Of a DNA stretch of 12,296 nucleotides, positions 1-6,021 are shown in pieces. Position 1 is the stretch's first letter. Each line of letters opens with the position of its first letter. Under the pieces are notes generated by a model. It had not been told where the DNA came from and ran no database searches. It saw only the letters and a program-made list of their open reading frames with translations. Position numbers and translations under genes: made by a program. Origin of the DNA: Spirochaetota bacterium (GTDB taxonomy: Bacteria > Spirochaetota > JAGLSM01 > JAKPMW01); NCBI GenBank assembly GCA_029548715.1, contig JAKPMW010000252.1:1-12296 (forward strand). The letters are read 5' to 3'.

Positions 1-170
1 GGACTCAAGCAACAAAAATGCTATCGCCTTCTTTCGGATCGGCATCCAGCACGGCTGGTTCGGTTTCATCCTGAAATTCGGCCAGCGATGGATCCATCCC
101 CCAACTGGGCCAAATATATCCGTTTCAAGGGCGTATCGCACGGATTACTCATCCATGACACCCTGCCCTC

Positions 171-926
171 TCAGGCCCGGCCCCGCCCCCTGTGCGCCGT
201 GCCGGCCTGGAGCCGTGCCACCTCGTCAGCGGCCAGTTTGCGCAACCCGCCCGGGGCCAGCCCGTCCAGCCGGAGAAAGTCGTAGCGCACTCGTGCAAGC
301 TGGATGACAGGCAGACCAACAGCATCGCACATCCTGCGCACCTGCCGCTTCCAGCCCTCGTGAATGACCAGATGAAAGACATCCTCCCCTGAATGCAAAC
401 CGGATCCTCCAGGGACTGCATCCCGCAGCAGCACCCGGGCTGGCGAGGTCATGCCCTCCTCGAGCAATACACCCTCTTCGAGAGCCGCCTTGGCTTCAAG
501 ACCCAGCCGCCCCCGCACGATCACCCGGTATTCCTTTTCCACTCCGTGTTTGGGGTGCGCCAGCCTGTGGGCAAGTTTTCCATCATTGGTAAAAAGGAGC
601 AATCCGGAGGTATCCATGTCGAGGCGCCCGACGGGAAAGACCCTGACCGGCAGGCCGGCCACAAATTCGGCCACCGTGGGGCGTCCCTGCGGATCGGCCA
701 TGGTCGTCAAAAACCCGACCGGCTTGTGCAGCAGCCAGACGCCCTGCTCATCCTGCAGTCCAAGCACCTTCCCGTCCAGGGTAACCACGTCCCGCCCCGG
801 CATGACCGGCTGGCCCGGACCATCCAGGGGCTGACCGTTGATCCGGACCCGCCCGCTGGCTATCAGTTCATCCATTTTTCTGCGCGAGCCGAGTCCGCAG
901 GCAGCCAGAAAGCGGTTAATGCGCAT
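171..926 (-). CDS. RluB/RsuA-type 16S/23S rRNA pseudouridine synthase
   Basis: This 251-residue protein isomerises a specific uridine in ribosomal RNA to pseudouridine in the cytoplasm. Residues 1-50 form an S4 RNA-binding domain (begins MRINRFLAACGLGSRR, then the GRVRINGQ turn). The catalytic domain follows with HKPVGFLTT near residue 67, the family motif GRLDMDTSGLLLFTNDG at about 100-116 with the nucleophile Asp103, KEYRV near 131, and EGWKRQVRRM near 190. Length and motif order match the RsuA/RluB/RluE/RluF subfamily; the sequence alone does not tell me which site it modifies. The start is the ATG whose first bases overlap the end of rdgB by 11 nt, preceded by a G-rich stretch, so translation is probably coupled. 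A longer in-frame reading upstream lies wholly inside rdgB and is not coding. Confidence 0.93.
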   Translation of the reverse strand: MRINRFLAACGLGSRRKMDELIASGRVRINGQPLDGPGQPVMPGRDVVTLDGKVLGLQDEQGVWLLHKPVGFLTTMADPQGRPTVAEFVAGLPVRVFPVGRLDMDTSGLLLFTNDGKLAHRLAHPKHGVEKEYRVIVRGRLGLEAKAALEEGVLLEEGMTSPARVLLRDAVPGGSGLHSGEDVFHLVIHEGWKRQVRRMCDAVGLPVIQLARVRYDFLRLDGLAPGGLRKLAADEVARLQAGTAHRGRGRA

Positions 927-1521
927 GGCCCGCCCCCCTCGCCTGCCACCATGAGACGAAGGCATCCAGGGCCCGCCGGCGGTGGGAGAGCGTGTTTTTT
1001 TGGTCAAAGGGCAACTCGGCCATGGTGCACCGATGCTGTGGCAAAAAGAAGACCGGATCATACCCGAATCCGCCACTCCCGGCCCCGGCGGACGCGATCT
1101 CACCCTCGACCCGCCCCTCGAAAAAATGCGCCCCGCCATCGGCATCCACCCAGGCCAACGAGCAGACAAAGGCAGCGGCACGCGACACCCCGGGCAGCGC
1201 GGCCAGTTCGGCAAGCACGCGCGCGGTGTTGGCCGCATCGTCACCGTGACGGCCCGCATACCTCGCCGAGAGCACACCCGGCCGCCCGGCGAGGGCTTCG
1301 ACAACCAGTCCCGAGTCATCCCCCAGCGCCGCCAGCCCCGTTCCGCGGTGACAGGCCATGGCCTTGAGGAGGGCGTTTTCCCTGAAGGTGACCCCCACCT
1401 CTTCGACATCAAGCTCCAGCCCCAGATCGGCCGGCGATGCAACCTCCAGCCCGCATCCGGCGAGTATCGCCCGGACCTCTGTCAGTTTGTGTGCATTATT
1501 TGTCGCCAGTACGATCTGCAT
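916..1521 (-). CDS. rdgB: RdgB/HAM1 XTP/dITP diphosphatase
   Basis: This 201-residue enzyme hydrolyses non-canonical purine triphosphates (dITP, XTP, ITP) to monophosphates and pyrophosphate, keeping damaged bases out of DNA and RNA. All family landmarks are visible: TNNAHKLTE at 7-15 (substrate loop), FRENALLKA at 47-55 with the metal-binding Glu, GDDSGL at 67-72 with the catalytic Asp, GFGYDPVF at 151-158, and SHRRRAL at 179-185 (usually SHRGKAL or a close variant). Length is normal for the family. The start ATG has a GGAG Shine-Dalgarno 6-8 nt upstream. It is first of a two-gene minus-strand operon with the pseudouridine synthase, whose ATG lies within its last codons. The terminator at 1573-1595 separates it from the porin, so it should have its own promoter in the roughly 50 nt before the start; an AT-rich TATTAT/TATCAT stretch is there, but no convincing -35. 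Confidence 0.95.
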   Translation of the reverse strand: MQIVLATNNAHKLTEVRAILAGCGLEVASPADLGLELDVEEVGVTFRENALLKAMACHRGTGLAALGDDSGLVVEALAGRPGVLSARYAGRHGDDAANTARVLAELAALPGVSRAAAFVCSLAWVDADGGAHFFEGRVEGEIASAGAGSGGFGYDPVFFLPQHRCTMAELPFDQKNTLSHRRRALDAFVSWWQARGAGHAH

Positions 1522-1572
1522 CGCCGCTCCATGTCAGATGATATGTTGGTAATAATACAATCCGGTCACGCT

Positions 1573-1595
1573 AAAAAACCGGAGAATCATTCCGG
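1573..1595 (-). terminator. Intrinsic terminator between porin and rdgB
   Basis: On the minus strand a 5-bp GC-rich stem (CCGGA / TCCGG) with a 7-nt loop is followed directly by six T residues. It lies about 185 nt downstream of the porin stop codon and ahead of rdgB, so it would end the porin transcript, or a small RNA made from the porin 3' region. The stem is short but the U-tract is clean. Confidence 0.7.
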
Positions 1596-1724
1596 AACCA
1601 GCTTTCAAGGCGCAGCCCCATCCCGCCAACGCACTGAACTGTCCTTAGCGTTCAGGCTGACATCAGCCAGCTTGGACTGCGTTTTGGGGAACTGGCCCCA
1701 GGCCAGCACTCAGCGTATATGCAG

Positions 1725-1752
1725 CACGAGACCGCCCGCGGGCGGTCTCGTG
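1725..1752. repeat. Perfect 28-nt palindrome after the porin gene
   Basis: CACGAGACCGCCCG is followed immediately by its exact reverse complement. As RNA this gives a 12-bp stem with a 4-nt loop; as DNA it is a symmetric site. It begins 28 nt past the porin stop codon. Neither strand has a T-tract directly after it (the TTTT on the minus strand lies before the stem), so it is not a standard intrinsic terminator. It may act as a transcript-end stabiliser or a protein-binding site. Confidence 0.8.
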
Positions 1753-1780
1753 AAAATCAGTCAACTCGATTTTTGCTGAA

Positions 1781-3031
1781 TCAGAGGGCCAGGTTGATCC
1801 CGGTCATGATCATCAAGGCGTTCTTGTTGAACTTCTGCTCGCCTGTAACACCTGTCACACCTGTTGTTCCGGTTATGGTGCGCTCGATACCCATCAGATA
1901 GTGCAGGCTCAGGGTCAGCTCAAACTCGGGAGCGAACTTGTAGGCCCCGCCCAGGGCAAACGTGATATGGGTTACATCACACGAGAGGCTGATGGCATCG
2001 TCGAGGGTCGCATGGGGAGTCAGGGTCACACCACCGCGCAGCGAAAGATCGTCACTGGCCTTGTAGTCGGCACCAAGGGCAAAGTAGGTAGCATCGGTAT
2101 AGCCGGTGCGGATGTCCTTGATCTCTGTTCCGAATGCGGCCGGAAAATTCCTGAAGAGGAATGTGTACTTGTCCATGGTCGAATACAGAGCATAGTTGAA
2201 ATCAAAGGTCAGGGTAAACTCGGGACTGGCCTTGAGGGCCATCCCAAGAGTGACATACCAGGGAAGGCGGAGTTCGGCGGCACTCTCATAGGTGCTTGAC
2301 AAGGGAGCCCCGAACGTCGTGTCACCATCGACCGTGATGCGCACAGGCAGCTTTGCGGTCACGCCCAGGCTCAGGGTCTCCGAGGGCTTGAACATGAGTC
2401 CAAAATTCCCGCCCACTGCGGCAACAGCCGAAATATCATCCTTCTGGCTCGGAGCAAGCGCTGCCTGAACCGGGGCAGGAGTCGTTGCCGGAAAACTCTT
2501 TTCGTAGGAGTACTGCCCCATGTAGCCGGTCAGCGAGACACCAAGTGAAAATTTGTCGGACAGCTTGATGGCCATCGAGCCGCCAAAGGCCAGGAGGCCC
2601 AGGCTCTGTTCAATGGTAAGTCCTGTCACACCGCGAAAGTCCTCATACTTGTACTTTCCACCACCATAGGGGATGTACAGACCAAAACCGAACGCAGTGT
2701 CTCCCTGCCTGTAGTTGATGAACACACCGGGGAACAAGACGGCCGCATCACTGGCATTTTCCGTAGTTGTCGGCGACATGATCTGGGCCGCCGAATAGGT
2801 CAGATCGGTCATGACATAGAGGCCGTAAGTCTGGACCGAAAGGCCTTCGCGCTGGAACACGAGACCGGCCGGATTGTAAAACACCGCCGAGGGATCATCG
2901 GCCAGTCCGGTAAAGGCCTTGCCCATGGCGTTGGCCTTCGAACCCATGTGGGTGTTGTCGAGAGCCGCGGCACTGGCAAGGATGCCGAAACAGACAACGA
3001 GAACAACTGCAATAATACCTGTCTTCATCAT
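1781..3031 (-). CDS. OmpP1/FadL/TodX-family outer-membrane beta-barrel porin
   Basis: This 416-residue protein is probably an outer-membrane channel for hydrophobic substrates such as fatty acids or aromatics. A signal peptide is evident: MMKTG, a hydrophobic core to about residue 20, then an Ala-rich cleavage region near SAAALDN. The mature N-terminus carries the family pattern GSKANAMGKAF followed by DDPSAVFYNPAGL at about 46-57. The rest is alternating aromatic/glycine beta strands with asparagine- and threonine-rich loops, ending in a short hydrophobic strand. Substrate cannot be read from sequence. An in-frame reading continues upstream to 3187 but crosses a terminator-like hairpin and has no signal-peptide logic; the AGGAGG at 3041-3046 sets the start at 3031. 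A run of three 9-bp repeats (1842-1868) encodes a GVTGVTG-type loop near the C-terminus. A second barrel with the same N-terminal signature lies at 6018-7193. Confidence 0.9.
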   Translation of the reverse strand: MMKTGIIAVVLVVCFGILASAAALDNTHMGSKANAMGKAFTGLADDPSAVFYNPAGLVFQREGLSVQTYGLYVMTDLTYSAAQIMSPTTTENASDAAVLFPGVFINYRQGDTAFGFGLYIPYGGGKYKYEDFRGVTGLTIEQSLGLLAFGGSMAIKLSDKFSLGVSLTGYMGQYSYEKSFPATTPAPVQAALAPSQKDDISAVAAVGGNFGLMFKPSETLSLGVTAKLPVRITVDGDTTFGAPLSSTYESAAELRLPWYVTLGMALKASPEFTLTFDFNYALYSTMDKYTFLFRNFPAAFGTEIKDIRTGYTDATYFALGADYKASDDLSLRGGVTLTPHATLDDAISLSCDVTHITFALGGAYKFAPEFELTLSLHYLMGIERTITGTTGVTGVTGEQKFNKNALMIMTGINLAL

Positions 3032-3040
3032 TTCACACTT

Positions 3041-3046
3041 CCTCCT
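3041..3046 (-). promoter_or_regulatory. Shine-Dalgarno AGGAGG that fixes the porin start
   Basis: AGGAGG on the minus strand ends 9 nt before the first of two consecutive ATG codons (3031 and 3028). The first ATG has the better spacing. The U-tract of the upstream hairpin ends only about 8 nt before this site, so little leader is left between them. Confidence 0.85.
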
Positions 3047-3054
3047 GTGTATAT

Positions 3055-3110
3055 AAACAAAACCGCCGGCCGCTTTACTTGAACATTCATTCAAGTTTGC
3101 GGTCCGGCGG
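3055..3110 (-). terminator. Large intrinsic terminator or attenuator ahead of the porin
   Basis: On the minus strand an extended stem forms: CCGCCGG pairs with CCGGCGG, then (past one bulged base) CCGC with GCGG, an internal loop of A/T bases, and CTTGAA with TTCAAG closing a 6-nt loop. TTTTGTTT follows the stem. It lies 45 nt past the stop of the coiled-coil gene, so it should end that transcript. Because it also lies immediately before the porin Shine-Dalgarno, read-through could make it a leader attenuator for the porin. I do not see a clear separate porin promoter in the short gap that remains. Confidence 0.75.
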
Positions 3111-3155
3111 AACTGTTCCGTCATAGTGGACGGGAGCGCCTGCCTGGCGTGGCAG

Positions 3156-3389
3156 TCAGTTCCCGAGGCTGTCCAGCTGCTCTTCAAGCCTGGCCACCTC
3201 TACATCAATTTCGTCAATCTGACTCATGACCTCATCCCGATCCTCAAGACAGCGTTCCCGTTCATCACTCTCGGCATCGCTGTCATACCCGGCAAGCGCT
3301 TCCTCCAGCTCCTCGAGCTGGATCATTTTTTCCTCGCGCTCCTGATACAGCTCGGCAAGCTGCTGCTGCACTTCGTACGCATCAAGCAT
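3156..3389 (-). CDS. Small acidic coiled-coil protein, unknown function
   Basis: I do not recognise this 77-residue protein. Nearly the whole chain is predicted helical, with heptad-like spacing of Leu, Ile, Val and Met: MLDAYEVQQQLAELYQERE at the N-terminus and VEVARLEEQLDSL at the C-terminus. The middle is very rich in Asp and Glu. It looks like two helices joined near an AGYDSDAES turn, as in short dimeric coiled coils. There is no signal peptide or membrane segment, so it is probably cytoplasmic. The single Cys is at about residue 47. A GAGG sits 10 nt before the ATG. It is divergent from glyQS across about 200 nt and is followed by a strong terminator, so it seems to be a single-gene unit. 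Gene-like placement and its own terminator favour a real gene, but no homologue is recalled. Confidence 0.7.
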   Translation of the reverse strand: MLDAYEVQQQLAELYQEREEKMIQLEELEEALAGYDSDAESDERERCLEDRDEVMSQIDEIDVEVARLEEQLDSLGN

Positions 3390-3460
3390 GGTGTCTCAAC
3401 CTCAGGCAGTAAGCATCACATCGCGACCGTAACAGACGAGACCGTTTTGGCCGTGTAATA

Positions 3461-3488
3461 AGTATCTGAAAAAAATCACGCTTTGCAA
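3461..3488 (-). promoter_or_regulatory. Possible promoter of the coiled-coil gene
   Basis: On the minus strand TTGCAA (3483-3488) and GATACT (3461-3466) are spaced by 16 nt and give a leader of about 65 nt. Each box matches the sigma70 consensus at only four of six positions, so this is tentative. The 202-nt divergent gap to glyQS is AT-rich and must hold promoters for both genes. Confidence 0.35.
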
Positions 3489-3591
3489 GAAATAAATCAT
3501 TCCGGACCATGTGCGCTATGCCCGGACGGGCTGCTCTTGTGTATCTTCTAATAAATAGATTCTCACGCCTCGAAGGAGCGTACTGACGGCC

Positions 3592-4983
3592 ATGGCAGAC
3601 AATGAAGCACAGGGTAACTCACTCAAAGACATCGTCGCACTCTGCAAGCGCAGGGGCTTTATCTTCCCGGGAAGCGAAATCTACGGAGGGCTGGCCAACA
3701 CCTGGGACTACGGCCCCCTCGGTGTTGAACTCAAAAACAATATCAAGCGCGCCTGGTGGAAGTTCTTTGTTCATGACCAGGACAATATCCTCGGACTGGA
3801 CAGCGCCATCCTGATGAATCCCCGCGTCTGGGAGGCCTCAGGCCATGTCGGTTCCTTCTCCGACCCGCTGGTAGACTGCAAGAAATGCCGCGAGCGCTTT
3901 CGTGGTGACAAGCTGATCGAGGACGCCGGGGGAGATCCGGTCGGCAAGACCCTTGCCGAAATCTCGGCAATGATGCAGTCGCTCAGGATCAAGTGTCCCT
4001 CCTGCGGGGCGTCAGATTTTACCGAGGCCCGGGCCTTCAACCTGATGTTCCGCACCTTTCAGGGTGTCGTCGAGGAGTCCAGCACCGCGATCTACCTGCG
4101 CCCCGAAACAGCCCAGGGAATCTTTACCAATTTCAAAAATGTCGTCAACTCCCTCCACCCGAAAATGCCCTTCGGCATCGCCCAGATCGGCAAATCCTTC
4201 CGCAACGAGATTACCCCGGGAAACTTCACCTTCCGCACCCGGGAATTCGAGCAGATGGAAATCGAATTCTTCGTTGAACCCGGCACGGAACTCGAATGGC
4301 ACGACTACTGGTGCAAAAAAAGCCGCGAGTGGTTCGAAAGTCTTGGCCTGGCCGGCGACAAGCTCCGCTTCCGTGAGCACGCAGCCGAAGAGCTCTCGCA
4401 CTATTCCAACAAGACAACCGACGTCGAGTACCTCTTCCCGTTTGGCTGGGGCGAGCTCGAGGGGATTGCCAGCCGAACCGATTTTGACCTCAAGCGGCAT
4501 CAGGAGTTTTCCGGGGAGGACCTGACCTGGTTTGACCAGGAAAAGAACACCCGCTACATCCCCTATGTGGTTGAACCCTCCTTTGGTGCCGACCGGACAG
4601 TCCTGACCTTTTTGATCAACGCCTATGCCGAGGAGGATCTTGGCGAGGGAAAATCCCGCACAGTACTCCGCCTGCACCCCAGGATTGCCCCGGTCAAGGC
4701 GGCGATCCTGCCCCTCAAGAAAAACGAGCCCCGCATCGTCGAGAAGGCCCGTGCCATCCACAAGGCAGTCCGCGACCGCTGGAACGCGACCTACGACGAT
4801 ACCGGAGGGATCGGCAAGCTCTACCGCCGCCAGGACGAGATCGGTACTCCTTTTTGCATCACCATCGACTTTGAGACCGTCGAAAAGGACAATGCCGTCA
4901 CAGTCCGGGAACGCGACAGCATGACCCAGACCCGTGTCCCCGTAGACGGGCTCGTCTCATGGCTTGCAGAAAGGCTGGACTGA
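3592..4983 (+). CDS. glyQS: Glycyl-tRNA synthetase, single-chain alpha2 type
   Basis: This 463-residue class II synthetase charges tRNA-Gly with glycine using ATP. The N-terminal signature GGLANTWDYGPLGVELKNN spans about 32-50. Motif 2 shows as FRNE at 203-206 in KSFRNEITPGNFTFRTREFE; motif 3 is EPSFGADR at 328-335. The anticodon-binding domain runs from about residue 365 to the end. Two CxxC pairs (Cys96/99 and Cys135/138) are placed to form a zinc knuckle in the insertion. Length is typical of bacterial alpha2 GlyRS, which is unrelated to the alpha2beta2 enzyme of most Proteobacteria. The nearest strong Shine-Dalgarno, AAGGAG at 3573-3578, is 13 nt from the ATG, longer than usual. An in-frame CTG sits between them; I keep the ATG. 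No terminator is seen after the stop; the MITE-like element starts about 20 nt later. Confidence 0.97.
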   Translation: MADNEAQGNSLKDIVALCKRRGFIFPGSEIYGGLANTWDYGPLGVELKNNIKRAWWKFFVHDQDNILGLDSAILMNPRVWEASGHVGSFSDPLVDCKKCRERFRGDKLIEDAGGDPVGKTLAEISAMMQSLRIKCPSCGASDFTEARAFNLMFRTFQGVVEESSTAIYLRPETAQGIFTNFKNVVNSLHPKMPFGIAQIGKSFRNEITPGNFTFRTREFEQMEIEFFVEPGTELEWHDYWCKKSREWFESLGLAGDKLRFREHAAEELSHYSNKTTDVEYLFPFGWGELEGIASRTDFDLKRHQEFSGEDLTWFDQEKNTRYIPYVVEPSFGADRTVLTFLINAYAEEDLGEGKSRTVLRLHPRIAPVKAAILPLKKNEPRIVEKARAIHKAVRDRWNATYDDTGGIGKLYRRQDEIGTPFCITIDFETVEKDNAVTVRERDSMTQTRVPVDGLVSWLAERLD

Positions 4984-5002
4984 GCGGCTTTTGCTGGTCA
5001 GA

Positions 5003-5125
5003 GGGGCTGTCCCAAAAGGGATTTTCGTTGCAAGGTGCGAAAGCCACGCTTTGCACCTTGCAACGACGCATTGAGGGACTCAGTGTACAGCGGAGAGTGA
5101 TTATTTGGCCTTTTGGGCAGTCCCG
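5003..5125. mobile_element. MITE-like element with terminal inverted repeats
   Basis: A stretch of about 122 bp is bounded by imperfect inverted ends: GGGCTGTCCCAAAAGG at 5004-5019 and, in reverse complement, GGGACTGCCCAAAAGG at 5109-5124. The inner nine bases match exactly, and allowing one gap on each side most of the rest does too. A long stem (5025-5066) lies inside. No ORF in it looks like a protein. End sequences of the GGGGCTGTCCCAAAA kind occur on transposase-bearing insertion sequences, so this is probably a non-autonomous derivative. I see no certain target duplication. From here to the start codon at 5281 I see only a possible weak promoter region (TATCTT near 5233) and nothing else. 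Confidence 0.6.
5025..5066. repeat. Long hairpin inside the MITE-like element
   Basis: TCGTTGCAAGGTGC pairs exactly with GCACCTTGCAACGA; after one unpaired G, AAAGC pairs with GCTTT around a 3-nt CAC loop. This gives 19 paired positions with a single bulge. No T-tract follows on either strand, so it does not look like a standard glyQS terminator. Confidence 0.85.
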
Positions 5126-5280
5126 TATCATGCCAATCCCGGCCAGTCATCCGGTCTGACGCTATTCCCCCTGCAAACCGGTAAAAAAACGTCATTATTG
5201 CAGTCTGATTGCCTGTCCCCTGTCCGTAATGCGCTATCTTTAGAGCATGACTTGATCGAAATGGGGAGACTGCGACCACC

Positions 5281-6021
5281 ATGCCCCGCTGCTCAGTTGT
5301 CCTGCTGCTCCTGTGTCTCCTGCCCGGGTGTAATTTTTTCTCCTGGGCTGCCTCAGTCGACGACAGCAACGACTACGATCTCCTTGTAGCCGAAGCCCGG
5401 GCGCACATGTCTGCCGGCTCTCCCGAAAAAGCTGTGGACTACTTTTCAAGGGCACTTGCGATCCGCACCAACGACATCCAGGCCCTCGACGGACGGGTTG
5501 AGGCCAGGCTCCTGATCCTGACAGACGGACGCTCGGTCTACACCGCCTTTCCCCGCCTGTTTGCAACAAATGGATCCGCGTCCGAAAACCTCTTCACTGA
5601 CCTGCCCCCCCGGCTTGGCCTCCTGCTGGCAACATCCCTGGCGGCAGCGCATGACGCGACGGTGCTGGACAGCCTGTTTTCGCATACCAATACGGCACGC
5701 ACGGCTCGCCTGACGGCCGATGCTGCTGTTGCCAATGGCCTCACGGCACTGCTCCTCGCCGCAGACGGGAACACCAACGGCATCCCGGGGGAGGCCGGCG
5801 ATCCAATCCTGCCCGGCGCCGACTTCGGGATTCGCCTGAACACATCCGGTTTCGCGCCAGCCTTTGTTGATACCGCCCGAGGCCATGCTCAGGCGGCAAT
5901 CCTCTGGCTTGGCCGGCTGGCAATGGCGGCTCCTCTCTCAATGGCAACGGGGACACCGCTCTCCGCGTTTCGCCGTTCACTCGTGCGCTTCGCAAGCAAC
6001 CTCTCGGAGGTGCGTCCGTGA
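5281..6021 (+). CDS. Lipoprotein with a TPR-like N-terminal region
   Basis: This 246-residue protein has a lipoprotein signal peptide: MPRCSVVLLLLCLLPGC with lipobox L-P-G-Cys17. It should therefore be lipidated at Cys17 and held in a membrane facing the periplasm, or on the surface. Residues 33-68 read like one tetratricopeptide repeat (AEARAHMSAGSPEKAVDYF, then SRALAI and NDIQAL). The rest is Ala/Leu-rich, mostly helical, with a Gly/Asp/Asn-rich segment at about 161-182 (DGNTNGIPGEAGDPILPG) that could bind calcium. I do not recognise a named family. Its stop overlaps the GTG start of the beta-barrel gene by 4 nt, which implies translational coupling and a shared role, perhaps in assembly or periplasmic support of that barrel. 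The GGGGAG upstream is about 12 nt from the ATG. Confidence 0.85.
   Translation: MPRCSVVLLLLCLLPGCNFFSWAASVDDSNDYDLLVAEARAHMSAGSPEKAVDYFSRALAIRTNDIQALDGRVEARLLILTDGRSVYTAFPRLFATNGSASENLFTDLPPRLGLLLATSLAAAHDATVLDSLFSHTNTARTARLTADAAVANGLTALLLAADGNTNGIPGEAGDPILPGADFGIRLNTSGFAPAFVDTARGHAQAAILWLGRLAMAAPLSMATGTPLSAFRRSLVRFASNLSEVRP

Larger units (their letters stand above)
1573..1752 (-). ncRNA. Hairpin-rich porin 3'UTR / candidate small RNA
   Basis: This non-coding stretch follows the porin on the minus strand. Read 5' to 3' on that strand it can form, in order: a perfect hairpin at 1725-1752; CTGGCC/GGCCAG with a 3-nt loop at 1692-1706; GCTGA/TCAGC at 1656-1667; CTGAAC/GTTCAG at 1634-1655; and the terminator at 1573-1595. 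I see no credible ORF, and no resemblance to 6S RNA, SRP RNA, tmRNA, RNase P RNA or a common riboswitch core. It may be a long structured 3'UTR that protects the porin mRNA, or a 3'UTR-derived small RNA. Several of the stems are only 5-6 bp, so chance is a real alternative. Confidence 0.3.

Noticed and set aside
927..1442. In-frame upstream extension of the pseudouridine synthase to 423 residues
   Set aside because: It lies in another frame of rdgB, whose motifs are complete. The S4 domain begins at the ATG at 926, the normal N-terminus of the family.
393..1779. Long plus-strand open frames (393-1367 and 982-1779)
   Set aside because: They are antisense to rdgB and the pseudouridine synthase in GC-rich DNA, have Arg/Pro/His-rich low-quality protein, no ribosome-binding sites and no recognisable motifs.
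3032..3187. N-terminal extension of the porin from a TTG at 3187
   Set aside because: It would cross a terminator hairpin and overlap the end of the coiled-coil gene, and would put 52 residues ahead of a proper signal peptide. AGGAGG supports the start at 3031.
1584..3510. Shared 12-mer AATCATTCCGGA at about 1586 and 3497 as a dispersed repeat
   Set aside because: Only the first copy is part of a hairpin; flanks differ, and a single shared 12-mer in 12 kb is weak evidence.
4012..4761. 249-codon minus-strand frame inside glyQS
   Set aside because: It is a shadow of the synthetase. No ribosome-binding site or family features are seen, and GC-rich codon use explains the open frame.
4998..5369. 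Minus-strand frame across the MITE-like element as a transposase remnant
   Set aside because: The translation follows the hairpin arms and the leader of the next gene, with no DDE-type motif or helix-turn-helix; nothing protein-like is seen.
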